This document shows positions 31,078 through 40,774 of a stretch of 64,000 nt of DNA, piece after piece. The position numbers were made by a program, and so were the translations under genes. Where the stretch lies: contig WMKK01000005.1 of NCBI GenBank assembly GCA_012295225.1, positions 440,958-504,957 of the forward strand. Reading direction: 5' to 3'. The notes beneath the pieces are model-generated. The model made no database searches. It worked only from the letters and a program-made list of their open reading frames with translations, and was not told the origin of the DNA. The DNA is from Ostreococcus mediterraneus. Lineage: Eukaryota; Chlorophyta; Mamiellophyceae; Mamiellales; Bathycoccaceae. Every line of letters starts with the position of its first letter. The stretch's first letter is position 1.

Positions 31078-31446
31078 CGAATGCGGCGCCCCCGCGGCTC
31101 GGTGTCAACGACTCGACGAATTGTCGCACCGGGCGTCACGCGATGCGCCGGTGACGACGTCGAGCGGTGCTACGGGTTAAATAAATAGCGACGATATTCG
31201 CGCGCGCGTGCGGCGGGCGAAATCGACGCGGGCGACGTCGCGCGAGCGCGTGATGGCGTGATGGCGCGCGGTCGGGCGGTCGCGGTGGTGTTGGGATTTT
31301 AGTGCCACGTGGCGATTTTCTGGTGCGCGGGTCGACGGCCGCGCGCGCGGAACGCGAAGGGCGAAACACGTGTTGCATAGAAATTACATGATCATGCGAT
31401 TCGTCCTTTGTTTTCTTTTTCGTCTATCGTCGCGTGATGAGGGATT
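31078..31446. promoter_or_regulatory. Intergenic region with two palindromic G-box sites
   Basis: 369 nt between two minus-strand genes. Contains GCCACGTGGC at 31304-31313 and AACACGTGTT at 31365-31374, both exact 10-bp palindromes around CACGTG, 227-297 nt upstream of the 31077 ATG. TGTAATT (31388..31382) probably belongs to the 3' end of the next gene. No coding potential seen. Confidence 0.5.
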
Positions 31447-32365
31447 TTACACTGGAACTGGAACGTCGTCGTTCGCGCACGACCACTGCCCGGCGCCGCT
31501 GTTCGCGGCGCCGTCCCACAACGGGACGGCGTAACGCATGTAGTTCACGTTATTGATGGTCACCTCGGCGGGACTAGCACAATCAATACCATTTTGAATC
31601 GTGGATATTTTTGTTTTCAACGCGTCAATGCGCGCGTAGATGGCGGCCAGGTCGCTGTAACACGACGCCAAAGACGTCGCCGCGCTGGCGCGGCTCGTCT
31701 CCACCGCATCCTTCACGGTTTCCCATGTGTTCCCAGCAGCGTCCCATCCGTTTTCGTTCATCGCGAATTGCAGCGCTTGTATGCGATCAATCGTACCCGC
31801 TAACGTCGGGTTCGTGGCGCTATCATCAAAGTATACATCGTCGCTCACTTTTAAATACAACTCCGCGCCGGTGAACGTCACGTTTTTCGTCGCGTCCTTC
31901 GCGCCGATGGAGATATCTCCGCCCGTGTGCTGAATACGGCACACTTGGGATGATGTACCGTGTGCGGCGACTTCAATCGGCTGTCGCGCGAAAACCGTCA
32001 TCGTCGTTAGTCGTCGTCGTCGTCGTCATTCACGCGATTCACGCCCGCGCCGTCGACAACCAGCCCCTCTCGCGCGCTCGCGAACGCCGCACCACGCTCG
32101 CGCGCGCCACCCATCGCGCCCCGCGCATCGCGAACGCGACGCACGCGCCTTTCGATCGCATCGCCGCACGCACCCAATCCACCGTCTCCGCGCGCGCGAC
32201 GCCCGCGCGCAGGGACGCCAACGCCAACGCCGAGGCCGCGGCCAACGCCCACGACGTCGTCGCGCGACGTCCCGTTCGCCCGCGCGCCGAAGACGCGGGC
32301 GCCGGCGCCGACGACGACGACGGCACCGACGACGCGTCGTTCGCGCGGTCGCGCGTCGCGATCAT
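31447..32365 (-). CDS. Secreted protein with beta-rich and coiled-coil segments (spliced), unknown
   Basis: 241 residues in two exons: 32365..32174 (64 codons) and 31980..31447. The intron starts GTGCGT, has ACTAAC (32011..32006) and ends GACAG at 31981; both junctions are phase 0. Exon 1 has a basic/Ser tail and a hydrophobic stretch ending in Ala (TTSWALAAASALALASLRAG, then VARAETVDW), a signal peptide or anchor. Exon 2: strands (VCRIQHTGGDISIGAKDATK), a long helix with heptads (TIDRIQALQFAMNENGW, then ATSLASCYSDLAAIYARIDA) and a beta-rich end (INNVNYMRYAVPLWDG). Earlier in-frame ATGs (to 32428) would lengthen the tail. It resembles the spliced gene at 8862 in plan. The intron placement is by eye. 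Confidence 0.62.
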
Positions 32366-32577
32366 CGATGCGATCGGCGCGCGCGTCGGTGTTTGACGGC
32401 AAAACGTGACTTTACGACGCCGCATCAACGCGCATCATTTCGACGCGGGTCGGCGCCGCAGTCGCGTCCGCGCTCGCCGCGAGCGCGCGCGCGAGCGGTC
32501 GGCGCGCGACGACGACGACGACGGCGTCGCGCGCGGCGCGTGCGGCGTGGACGCCGGCGCGTGGGCGACGCGCGACG

Positions 32578-33279
32578 ATGGACAAGTTTATCACCGTGAC
32601 CAAGCGACCGACGACGTCGCGCGCCAGTGCGGGGGACGACGGCGCGGAACGGGACGCGAAACGCTCGACGACGACGACGACGACGGCGAGTAAGGATGTG
32701 TTTTACGGCGTTGATAACTCGCTGCTGATTCACGACGACGCGCGGTGTGCGCCGAGCGCGAAGATTGCTGGGTTTGATTTGGATGAAACGGTGCAAAAGA
32801 CGAAGAGCGGGCGCAAGGCGTTCATGGCGAAAGCGGATGATTTCGTGCTGTTAAACGCGCACGTGACGCGAGTGATGAAGAAATTGAATGATGATGGGTA
32901 TAAGATTTGTATATTTAGCAATCAAGGGTCGGTGAAAGGGGCGTTGGATGGGGCAAAGGCGCGCGATATTAAACTTCGGTTGGCGAATTTGACTCGCGAG
33001 TTGGACGTTCCGTTTCAAGCGTTTTGCGCGACGCAGAGTAACAAGCCCGGGAAAGAGAATGATCCGCATGAATATAGAAAAGGTGGAATCGGTATGTGGA
33101 CGCGCATGGTTCGCGTGCATAATGGGGACGTTGTGCCGGATTTGGAGCGTTGTTTTTTCGTGGGCGACGCCGCCGGACGCGCGAGCGACCACGGCGTCGG
33201 TGATAAAGAGTTTGCTGAGGGCGTTGGGATAAAATTCTTCGTCCCTGAAGATATCTTTTGTGAAGGTGAAAATTGGTGA
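32578..33279 (+). CDS. Polynucleotide 3'-phosphatase (PNKP phosphatase domain)
   Basis: 233 residues: a single HAD-type DNA 3'-phosphatase domain that removes 3'-phosphate blocks during single-strand break repair. Seen: nucleophile motif DxDxT as FDLDETVQKT (D67, D69, T71), motif II IFSNQGS, and the acidic FFVGDAAGR motif III. This matches the PNKP phosphatase and plant ZDP. The kinase domain, FHA domain and the zinc fingers of plant ZDP are absent; the ~45 N-terminal residues are basic and Thr-rich, ending in a short MDKFITVTKRP-like leader. Phosphatase-only repair enzymes are known (yeast Tpp1). The start is the first ATG, 213 nt from the divergent secreted-protein gene. Confidence 0.88.
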   Translation: MDKFITVTKRPTTSRASAGDDGAERDAKRSTTTTTTASKDVFYGVDNSLLIHDDARCAPSAKIAGFDLDETVQKTKSGRKAFMAKADDFVLLNAHVTRVMKKLNDDGYKICIFSNQGSVKGALDGAKARDIKLRLANLTRELDVPFQAFCATQSNKPGKENDPHEYRKGGIGMWTRMVRVHNGDVVPDLERCFFVGDAAGRASDHGVGDKEFAEGVGIKFFVPEDIFCEGENW

Positions 33280-33369
33280 GCGCGCGCGCGGGCGCCGTGC
33301 GCACTGTAGTAGGCTTATATTGTCATTTGATTTGTGTGTTTATTAAAAATTTCGCGTGGTGAAAAGCGT

Positions 33370-34219
33370 CTACTCTGCGGCTCCGCCATCGTCGCCGCGA
33401 CCTCGACCGCGGCCACCACGGCCACCGCGACCGCCGCGTCCACGGCCTCGACCACCGCGACCGTATGGGGAGTATGGCATCATCATCATCATCATGGGCA
33501 TGCGACCGCCGCGACCGCGGCCTCGTCCGCCTCGACCGCCTCGTCCTCCAGCCTTCATGCCCGGTACGTTTGTGCGCTTCGCGGACACTTTAATCTTGCG
33601 ACCACGAATCTCCGTGCCGTCGAGTAAAATAGCGTTTGACACCGCATCGGGTTCCAAAAACTCAACGTACGCAAAACCCTTCGGATTATCAAACTTGTCC
33701 TGCAAAATCGTCACGCGGTTCACTGTGCCGCACCCCGAAAACGCGTTTGCCAAATCTTCCGGCGTCGACGCATAATCCACCTGACCGACGAACACCGAAC
33801 GAGCGTCGGCTTCTTGCTTCTTCGCCGCCTCTTCTTCGGCGTTCTTACCTTCTTCGCTTGCCATGGCGTCGTCCACTTTTTCGTGCTCATCCTTTAATTT
33901 CGCCGCCTCATCCTCCATCTCCTTTAACCGCCGTTGCATGGCTTCAATCTCCGGGTCCTCAGCCTATGCGCACGCGAAAATCACGTGTCAGTACCATGCG
34001 CACGCAATGCGCGCCGTGTTGCGCACGCGCATCAGCGTCGAAGCGCGTGCGAGCGCGAAAACTCGGACACAATTGTGCGATTCAGTTCGATCTATTGTGC
34101 ACGCGTGCGCCGATGGCGCGCGCGAACGAGGCGAATCAACGCGAGCGCGTGCGCGCACATACCTCGGTGTCCATCTCGGCATCCATTTCGTCGGCTTGTT
34201 TCTTCGTCGCGCGCGGCAT
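33370..34219 (-). CDS. PABPN1: Nuclear poly(A)-binding protein PABPN1 (spliced)
   Basis: 216 residues in two exons: 34219..34163 (19 codons, MPRATKKQADEMDAEMDTE) and 33963..33370. The 199-nt intron starts GTATGT, has ACTGAC (33992..33987) and ends CATAG at 33964; phase 0. After the junction come EDPEIEAMQRRLKEMEDEAA and a charged coiled coil, then one RRM with RNP2 SVFVGQV and RNP1 KGFAYVEF, then an Arg-Gly-rich tail with a run of Met (MPMMMMMM). Coiled coil, RRM, RGG is the PABPN1 plan; it binds nascent poly(A) and stimulates poly(A) polymerase in the nucleus. Without the intron the N-terminal 27 residues would be lost. The identification is firm. Confidence 0.9.
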
Positions 34220-34431
34220 GGTTGTGTGTACTGCGACAGTCGCGGGCGAGTAATGAGGCGTGGCTAAATTTGTCTTCAAGCCGAGTCAGCGCGAGACATT
34301 TTCGTGAGACGTGTTTACGCGGCGATGCAGTCGCGAGATAAAACGTAGATGAATATGCACGAATGCGATGATGTACAGGTGCGTTATTTTGGTATTAGAA
34401 ACGCGCGAAATGAACGCTCGCGACGCGAGTA

Positions 34432-35139
34432 TTACACGTCGATGACATCGCTCGCGTCTACGTCGATGAAGTCGCCGTACACGGAACTCGCCGAGCCGAC
34501 TTGGAATTGCCTACCATCTTGAAGATTTGCCACGCATGTCGTAGTCGCGCCGTCGGACTGCGCTTGAATCATCCCAGCGACGCCGTTCGCACCTCGACAC
34601 TGAAACGCGATTCCGATGCGCGTCTGCTTCGTCCCGTTGACGTTCAAGGACGAACTCGATTGCGAAATCACAGGACCACACTCCACGCTCCCACCGAACG
34701 CATTGAGCACGGCTGAATCCAATTTCACCGCGCGCACGGCGTCGTCATAGCACGCATCAGTCGCCTCTCGCGCGCTCTCGAATTGCTCCTTCAAGGCGCC
34801 CGCCGCCGCGTTCACCGCCTTGCTCGCCAACTTCCCCATCAGCCCTTTCCCGAAGAGCTCTTCGGACATTTCTTTACTCAACAACTCCCCCGATTTCGCC
34901 CGCTGCGTCGGCGCGCGTTCGATCGACGTCGACGCCGGCGCGTTCTTTTTGAATGGATTGAGCTTATCCAACCACCCACCATCCGCGCGAAGCACCGGCG
35001 CGCGCCTCGACCGCGACGACGTCGTCGTCGACGCGCCCACCGATCGCGCTGGGCGCGTCACGCGTCGTCCTCGCAACGCCGCGCGCGACGACGACGCCGT
35101 CATCGACGTCATCGACGTCGTCATCCACATCGTCGTCAT
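34432..35139 (-). CDS. Predicted plastid-targeted protein, possibly COA1/Tim21-fold
   Basis: 235 residues, function unknown. N-terminus Ser/Thr/Arg-rich and acid-free (transit-like), then a helical segment (GKGLMGKLASKAVNAAAGAL, EQFESAREATDACYDDAVRA) and a beta-rich C-terminal domain (NAFGGSVECGPVISQSSSSL, NVNGTKQTRIGIAFQCRG, GMIQAQSDG). The C-terminal pattern of Gly-x-x-(I/V)-x-x-Gly-Pro, a Ser/Asn-rich turn and a 'f-x-V-x-G' strand resembles the COA1 assembly-factor fold, by eye only. Four in-frame ATGs cluster at 35139-35103; the first sits 11 nt from the divergent glyoxalase start, so a later one (35103) is quite possible. Stop is GTG-TAA-type, so the last codon runs into a TGTAAT string. 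Confidence 0.55.
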   Translation of the reverse strand: MTTMWMTTSMTSMTASSSRAALRGRRVTRPARSVGASTTTSSRSRRAPVLRADGGWLDKLNPFKKNAPASTSIERAPTQRAKSGELLSKEMSEELFGKGLMGKLASKAVNAAAGALKEQFESAREATDACYDDAVRAVKLDSAVLNAFGGSVECGPVISQSSSSLNVNGTKQTRIGIAFQCRGANGVAGMIQAQSDGATTTCVANLQDGRQFQVGSASSVYGDFIDVDASDVIDV

Positions 35140-35150
35140 CGCGAGCCACA

Positions 35151-36095
35151 ATGGCGCGCGCAGCCACGTCAGCGCACGCTCGAACCCTTCTTCGCGCCGC
35201 CGCGTCCTCGTCGTCGTCGACCTCGCGCGCGCGCACCGCACGCACCGCGCGCGCGTCGACCGCATCTGCATCCGCATCCGCGCCGTCAACGTCGTCGCCG
35301 CGCGTCGCGAGCGCCATGGAGGTGCACCAATTCAACGCGCTCGATGACAACTATGGCTTCGCGCTGCGCTGCGTCGCGTCGGGCGTCGTGGCGCTCGTCG
35401 ACGCGCCCGATTACGACGACATCGCGCGCGCGTTGGCTGCCAAAGGATGGACGCCCTCGATCGTGCTCTGCACGCACTGGCACCGCGACCACGTTGGGGC
35501 GTGCGCGGCGTTGCGCGGGACGTTTCCCGCACTTCGCGTGTACGCGCCGGCGCGCGAAGTCGAAAGTCGTAAGATACCGGCGGAACTCGTCGACGTCGGC
35601 GTGCGCGAAGGCGACGTGGTGCGCGTCGGGGACGCGCGTTGCGTGGTGCGCGAGACGCCGGGGCACACGCTCGGGCACGTGGTGTATCACTTCGAGGAGG
35701 AGGAAAAAGTGTTCGTCGGGGACACGTTGTTCGCGGGTGGATGCGGGAGGTTGTTTGAAGGCTCGCCGGCGCAAATGTGGGACTCGATTTCGAAGATTTT
35801 AGCCATGCCGGATTCGACCACAGTGTATTGCGCGCATGAGTACACGGTGAGTAACATGAAGTTTGCGCTGAGCGTGGATGGAGGGAACGAGGCGCTACAA
35901 GCGCGCGCGCGGGAGGTTTCGGAAATGCGCGCGAGAGGCGAGCCGACGGTGCCGACGACGGTTGGCGTGGAGCGCGCGACGAATCCATTCTGTCGGCCGA
36001 TGGCGGCGGGCGTGCAAGAAGGGGTTGGGATGGCGGGATGTACTGATTTAGCTGCCGTGTTCGGTGCCGTACGTCGCGCCAAGGATAATTTTTAG
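35151..36095 (+). CDS. Hydroxyacylglutathione hydrolase (glyoxalase II)
   Basis: 314 residues. Hydrolyses S-D-lactoylglutathione to D-lactate and glutathione, second step of methylglyoxal detoxification. Seen: an Arg/Ser/Ala-rich leader of ~55 residues (mitochondrial or plastid signal), then the enzyme from MEVHQFNALDDNYGF; the metallo-beta-lactamase metal site THWHRDH at 108-114; VRETPGHTLGHVVYHF; GDTLFAGGCGRLFEG; and the C-terminal substrate domain (EYTVSNMKFAL, RATNPFCRP). All zinc/iron ligands typical of the family appear present. The ATG at 35151 keeps a targeting leader; the internal MEVHQF would give a cytosolic form. It is read divergently from the plastid-protein gene with almost no gap. 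Confidence 0.92.
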   Translation: MARAATSAHARTLLRAAASSSSSTSRARTARTARASTASASASAPSTSSPRVASAMEVHQFNALDDNYGFALRCVASGVVALVDAPDYDDIARALAAKGWTPSIVLCTHWHRDHVGACAALRGTFPALRVYAPAREVESRKIPAELVDVGVREGDVVRVGDARCVVRETPGHTLGHVVYHFEEEEKVFVGDTLFAGGCGRLFEGSPAQMWDSISKILAMPDSTTVYCAHEYTVSNMKFALSVDGGNEALQARAREVSEMRARGEPTVPTTVGVERATNPFCRPMAAGVQEGVGMAGCTDLAAVFGAVRRAKDNF

Positions 36096-36185
36096 TTTGG
36101 CGTTGCCGCTCTGGTTGTCGTTGTCGTTGTTCAATACAAAAGAATTACCGTACACATTTGTTTCGTCGCGTCGCGTCGTGCAGTA

Positions 36186-39100
36186 CTATTTCGTCCTCGC
36201 GTAAAATGAGCTTTGCTGCTGGATGTGCGCCTCGACGTTCATTTTCTCCGTAAGTAGATCCATAGGAGTCTTCACCAAGAGACCTGCGTCGATGAGCGCG
36301 TTTTCAACTTCTTGGATGAGCGCCTCGTCGTCGCCACACACGTCGAGGAGAAGAGTTCGGCGAGGCGGAATGTCAATATCTTGCCCACGCTTGCCGTACA
36401 CGAAACCGTTACCAAAGGGCGTTTTGTGCGTGCCAACGGAAGCGGCAGCAAACGATGGACGCCGTTTGATGGTGAGCGGCGTGTGTAGCAGCGCTCGAAG
36501 CACAACCTTGGTGTTTGGGCGTCTCAAAATGCGACGAAGCGTCTCCACGGCTTTCTTCTCGCCGACGCTCGGGGAGAGAATGACGTGCGCGAGCGCATGA
36601 ATAGCGAGCGCCGCCGATAACGGAGGCTCATTTCGACCGGGCGTGGGATACTCATCGCCCGCCCAGCCACTGAGCGCCTTGTCCAGGAGACCGTCTTCAA
36701 TTGTTTTGATGTACAATTCGCGCATCGTCGGGTCTGGTTCACCGCCAGATGGAAAGAATACAAAAGCCGCCGCGGGTGGAACCATGGCGTTCGTGCACGG
36801 AAGTAAATGCAGCGCAATACCTTCACAAAGCGCAATCCATGTCGCCGCTCGAGCCTTGGGTGACACGCGCGAGCGCAACCAAATAGCGACGTGTCTCGCG
36901 AAGAGCGCGTCGCCGAAACTATCGCTCGCAAACGCGTTCACCAAAGCCGCCGCCGCCGCCGCGTCACCCGCACCCGTGGCCACGTTCAACGGATCGTTTA
37001 ATCCTCCAACGCCTGCTGAAGAGTTTGTCAAGTCCATACTGTATCCACGCCCACCGCTCGCGTGGTGCTGTTGAATATTCTTGCGCACCATGCGTCGCCA
37101 GTACAAATCTGTCAACAACCCCATCGGCGCGCTCACCGCCGGGTCTCTCCACACGTTGGCGCCTTGCAGATACACCGCACCTATGGCAGCCATTTTCTGT
37201 GCCGGTGGAAGCGCTCGCACGCGCGATACTTTCGCGAGTTCCATGCCCATCAGGAGTGATAACGCGCACGCGACGCCAGCGACGCCCCATCCTTGAATGG
37301 TCGTGCGCGGGGACGCGGGCGCCAGAATCCACAACTTGTGCGCCGGGAGCAACGATTCGACCGCTACGGTGGGGCCTGGAGTTGCGATCGATCGTGCCTC
37401 AGCGGGCGTCGTGAATTCCATGGAAAATCCGCCCAAGAGCGCATCGCGCACGACTTCTGGTGGGGCGATTAAACTCACCGACGCCGCGGTGAGGTTCACG
37501 CCCGTCTCCAGAATGGCCATGCGCGCTCTGTCATCCTCTGACGCGTCGACTGAAATCGCCGCAGCTTCGTTGAGTGCGTTCTTCGTAAGCTTGAGCAGTG
37601 GCTCAAGTACGCGCACGGAAAACAAACCAGAGCTCATGGCTTGCGACGCGATGACTCCGGCGCCGGGAGGAAGCGAGGACATCAGATACATTGTCGCGTC
37701 CGCTGCGGCGTTGGCGTCGAGTTGCAATTCTCTCTTTGTCCCAGCCTCTGGCGAGAGTGGGGAAGAGGAATCCGACGCATTCGTAAATGCCTTGTCGAGG
37801 ATCTCCATAGCGACGATCACTGCTCGTTGTAAAGGTAAACGGGATGCGGCGATGAGCGGTTGTTGACCCATCCAAACCGTCGGGTCGCCCATGGGTTCGT
37901 CAATCGCCGTCGCGTCGAGCAGCCCTTCGCTATTGCGCGGGCTAAAGTCGCTACGGTTACCGAGACTGAGACGTCGAGAGATCGAACAACGTCCTTCGTC
38001 TGCGCTCGACCGCGACTCGGCCGTCGTGAGAGATTTACCGTCAAACTGTCGAATGATTCTCGCCGCCAACGCGGTGACGGCGCCGTCGCTCCACACGCCC
38101 GGCGTGACAATCATAAGTAACAGTAGACTATGCAACAACGAACCCCATGCCGCGAGATCGAGATTAGCTTGTTCAAACGTCGTAGATCCAACGCGTGCGG
38201 TGAAGATATCATCCAACGCGGAAAACGCATGGTCAATTAAACCATTATGCGACATGGCGCCCGTCGCCGCGTCGGCGCCAGATAAACCCAAGACGCGCGC
38301 GACGATGTGCGTCGCATTATTCGGCGATCGCGCCACGAGAGCGACGAGATATCGAGCAGCACTTGACATTGTATGCAACGTGCACACATCTCGTTCCTTG
38401 GCTGCGAGCCATTCTTCCGCACATTTGGCAGCCGCCGTCGCGCACCGCCAAGACAACGTCTCTTTAGAGTCGGCAATGTCCATCGCCGCGGGCGGCCCCG
38501 CGTCGTCCGCGTCACCTTTTTCTGGCAGGGAAATCGACAGCGTGGTAAGCAACGCAAACATGTCCATGGCCAGCAAAGGTTGATCTCGGCGCACGTCTGA
38601 AGACTTCTCCATCCAAGGTGCAATCAACGGATGAATGGCGTCAAACGCGGGCGCATCGACGCCGCTCGCCGACGTCGCGGCCCACAATTTGAACGCTTCT
38701 CGCCAAAGCAACGCCGCTGAATCTTTCGGACGCGCGTTCTGCGAGCCGTCTGCATTCGTGCTCACGCCACCAAACGTAATCGCGGCTTGAATGACGTGCT
38801 TGAGGACGCCTTCGCTGCTCATGTCTTTCGCCGCATCCGGGTTTGACTGCGCGATGAGTCGTAAAACTTTTACAGCGCGCGCGACGCCAATCACCATCGG
38901 TTCAGTCGGCGAACCTCTCGCGCCACCCGTACACGAATCTTTAACTCTCGCCACTAGCGTCGGTACGAGCCGCGGGCATCGCGCCAACGCGTGTACCGCC
39001 GCTTTACTGTGTCTTGCGAACGCCGCGAGCGCGTCGTAAATGAACATTTCCCCTCTGGCGTCCCGCTCGATTTCGAGCGCGTACCGTAACCGTTGCAAGA

Positions 39101-40742
39101 TACCCATGCGTAAAAGCGCCGCAATCGGGTCCGCCGCTTGCTCCGTCGCCTGTCGTCTCTCGGACATTTGTTTGTTTAAGCCTTCTTCGACTTCGTCGGG
39201 TTCTTCGGCGAGTTGAACGTGCGCGTCGTCGCCGAGCGAAATCTCCTCCACGGCGTGCTCCCACGCGATGGGTTCGAAACCTGACCCGCCGCACGGTGCG
39301 TCTTCGGGCTCGGCACGCCACAGCGGCGCGGCATACGACACACCGCTGGAGTCTATCGGCGTCGTGCTCTCTAAGGCATCCACGAGCGTGGCTTCTAATC
39401 CATCGACACCGCCGACGCCGACGCCGCCGACCAAGGCTTGAATAGCCGCGAGCGCGGCGTTCATCGGCTGGGCGTGCGCGTCGTCCAACGCTCGGCGAAG
39501 GAGGGTGATGACGGCGCAATCCACTGTGGCGTACACCCACACGCTTGCCCACGTGATGGTGTTAGGTAATCGCGGTGGCGAGTCGTCACTCGACGCGAGG
39601 ATGACGGGGAGCGGATCGACGGGGGCGTAGCTCCAGCGACGGGCGAGTTTGAGCACGCGGCCGATAATCGTCAATCCGATGACACGCTGACTCGCCACGC
39701 TACTGCGCGTCAATGCGCCGGCTTCTTGGAACGTATATCCGATGTCTACACCTTCTCCTGCGCGCAAAGGATCGCGTTCGGTCGGTAACGGCGCTGGTGT
39801 GCCTTGAATTTGCGCCGACGTCGCGACGTCGATGGAGGCGGCGACCAACGGGACGCCGTCCAAACCAAATCGAATGTGCTCCACGCCAACCGTCGTGATC
39901 TTTTTCGTTCGCGCGCTCGCTTCTGCCGCGACATCGCTACGTTCACGAGCGCGTTTCGGTGCTCCCGACATCGACGGCGTCGACGTCGCCTGTCTCTTGT
40001 CAGTATTCTCCGTCGAAGCCGCTCTCGATTTGCTCGCGCCGCGGTTGCGCAAAAATTCCAACGTCTTTGCATTCAATCGCCCACTGAGCTCTTCTTGCGC
40101 CTCCTTCACCGCCTTGACGCTCATAACTTTTAAAATGCGCGAGTTTTCTTCTTCAATGCTCGACGCTTCCTTATCAACGTCCACTGCAAACGACCCTCGA
40201 GCCGCCGAAGCCGAAGCTGAAGCCGAAGTCGAAGTCGAAGAACCCTCGACGCCGCCTTCTGTTTTTCCCGCCGCCGCCTCTCGCGCCGCCGCCTTACGCG
40301 CCGCGAACCGAGACTTCCCAAAATTCGTTTCACTGCGATGCTTCACTTCCGGAAATCCCGTGTTGGCGCTGTGCGCCGCGCGAGCCGCGGCTTCGCGCGC
40401 GGCATCCGCGTCCCGACCCGCGCCCGCGCGCGGCTCGCGTTCGACGATATCCCCGAACACGTCGCGCATGACTTCGTGCACCGCCGGCGTGCGCGCGGAC
40501 GCGGCCCCGGTGTCGTCATCGTCGTCCTCGATCGCCTCGCACATGACCTCATCCGTCGCCGTCGTCGTCGACGTCGTCGCGCGCGTGGCTGCTGGTGATG
40601 CCGCGTCGCTCGGCGCCGCGTCGTGGCGTCCGACGCGCCGCATGCTCGCCGCCGGCGCATCGCGCGCGTCTAGAAACGCCGCTTGCAGCGCTTCGAGCTG
40701 CTCCTCGGTGTTCGCGCCGCGTATCGCGCGCAAGTCGGCCAT
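36186..40742 (-). CDS. RPAP1: RNA polymerase II-associated protein 1 (RPAP1/MINIYO)
   Basis: 1518 residues. RPAP1 (plant MINIYO) assists assembly and nuclear import of RNA polymerase II and links Mediator to the enzyme. Seen: the N-terminal RPAP1 motif EEENSRILKVMSVKAVKEAQ with EELSGRLNAKTLEFLRNRG near residues 195-235, and the RPAP1_C motif VEHIRFGLDGVPLVAAS near 287, at the usual spacing; the remaining ~1100 residues are armadillo/HEAT-like helical repeats with conserved-looking C-terminal blocks. The ORF also opens at an ATG at 40781, but that would overlap the divergent ZCCHC10-like ATG (40775); the second ATG (40742), starting MADLRAIRGANTEEQLEALQ, avoids this. I favour it, not with certainty. 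Confidence 0.85.
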   Translation of the reverse strand: MADLRAIRGANTEEQLEALQAAFLDARDAPAASMRRVGRHDAAPSDAASPAATRATTSTTTATDEVMCEAIEDDDDDTGAASARTPAVHEVMRDVFGDIVEREPRAGAGRDADAAREAAARAAHSANTGFPEVKHRSETNFGKSRFAARKAAAREAAAGKTEGGVEGSSTSTSASASASAARGSFAVDVDKEASSIEEENSRILKVMSVKAVKEAQEELSGRLNAKTLEFLRNRGASKSRAASTENTDKRQATSTPSMSGAPKRARERSDVAAEASARTKKITTVGVEHIRFGLDGVPLVAASIDVATSAQIQGTPAPLPTERDPLRAGEGVDIGYTFQEAGALTRSSVASQRVIGLTIIGRVLKLARRWSYAPVDPLPVILASSDDSPPRLPNTITWASVWVYATVDCAVITLLRRALDDAHAQPMNAALAAIQALVGGVGVGGVDGLEATLVDALESTTPIDSSGVSYAAPLWRAEPEDAPCGGSGFEPIAWEHAVEEISLGDDAHVQLAEEPDEVEEGLNKQMSERRQATEQAADPIAALLRMGILQRLRYALEIERDARGEMFIYDALAAFARHSKAAVHALARCPRLVPTLVARVKDSCTGGARGSPTEPMVIGVARAVKVLRLIAQSNPDAAKDMSSEGVLKHVIQAAITFGGVSTNADGSQNARPKDSAALLWREAFKLWAATSASGVDAPAFDAIHPLIAPWMEKSSDVRRDQPLLAMDMFALLTTLSISLPEKGDADDAGPPAAMDIADSKETLSWRCATAAAKCAEEWLAAKERDVCTLHTMSSAARYLVALVARSPNNATHIVARVLGLSGADAATGAMSHNGLIDHAFSALDDIFTARVGSTTFEQANLDLAAWGSLLHSLLLLMIVTPGVWSDGAVTALAARIIRQFDGKSLTTAESRSSADEGRCSISRRLSLGNRSDFSPRNSEGLLDATAIDEPMGDPTVWMGQQPLIAASRLPLQRAVIVAMEILDKAFTNASDSSSPLSPEAGTKRELQLDANAAADATMYLMSSLPPGAGVIASQAMSSGLFSVRVLEPLLKLTKNALNEAAAISVDASEDDRARMAILETGVNLTAASVSLIAPPEVVRDALLGGFSMEFTTPAEARSIATPGPTVAVESLLPAHKLWILAPASPRTTIQGWGVAGVACALSLLMGMELAKVSRVRALPPAQKMAAIGAVYLQGANVWRDPAVSAPMGLLTDLYWRRMVRKNIQQHHASGGRGYSMDLTNSSAGVGGLNDPLNVATGAGDAAAAAALVNAFASDSFGDALFARHVAIWLRSRVSPKARAATWIALCEGIALHLLPCTNAMVPPAAAFVFFPSGGEPDPTMRELYIKTIEDGLLDKALSGWAGDEYPTPGRNEPPLSAALAIHALAHVILSPSVGEKKAVETLRRILRRPNTKVVLRALLHTPLTIKRRPSFAAASVGTHKTPFGNGFVYGKRGQDIDIPPRRTLLLDVCGDDEALIQEVENALIDAGLLVKTPMDLLTEKMNVEAHIQQQSSFYARTK

Positions 40743-40774
40743 CGGGCGACGACGACGCGGCAGAGTGTGACGCG

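Noticed and set aside
33334-33627. Plus-strand frames rich in His, Ala, Pro and Thr
   Set aside because: Antisense of the Arg-Gly tail of PABPN1.
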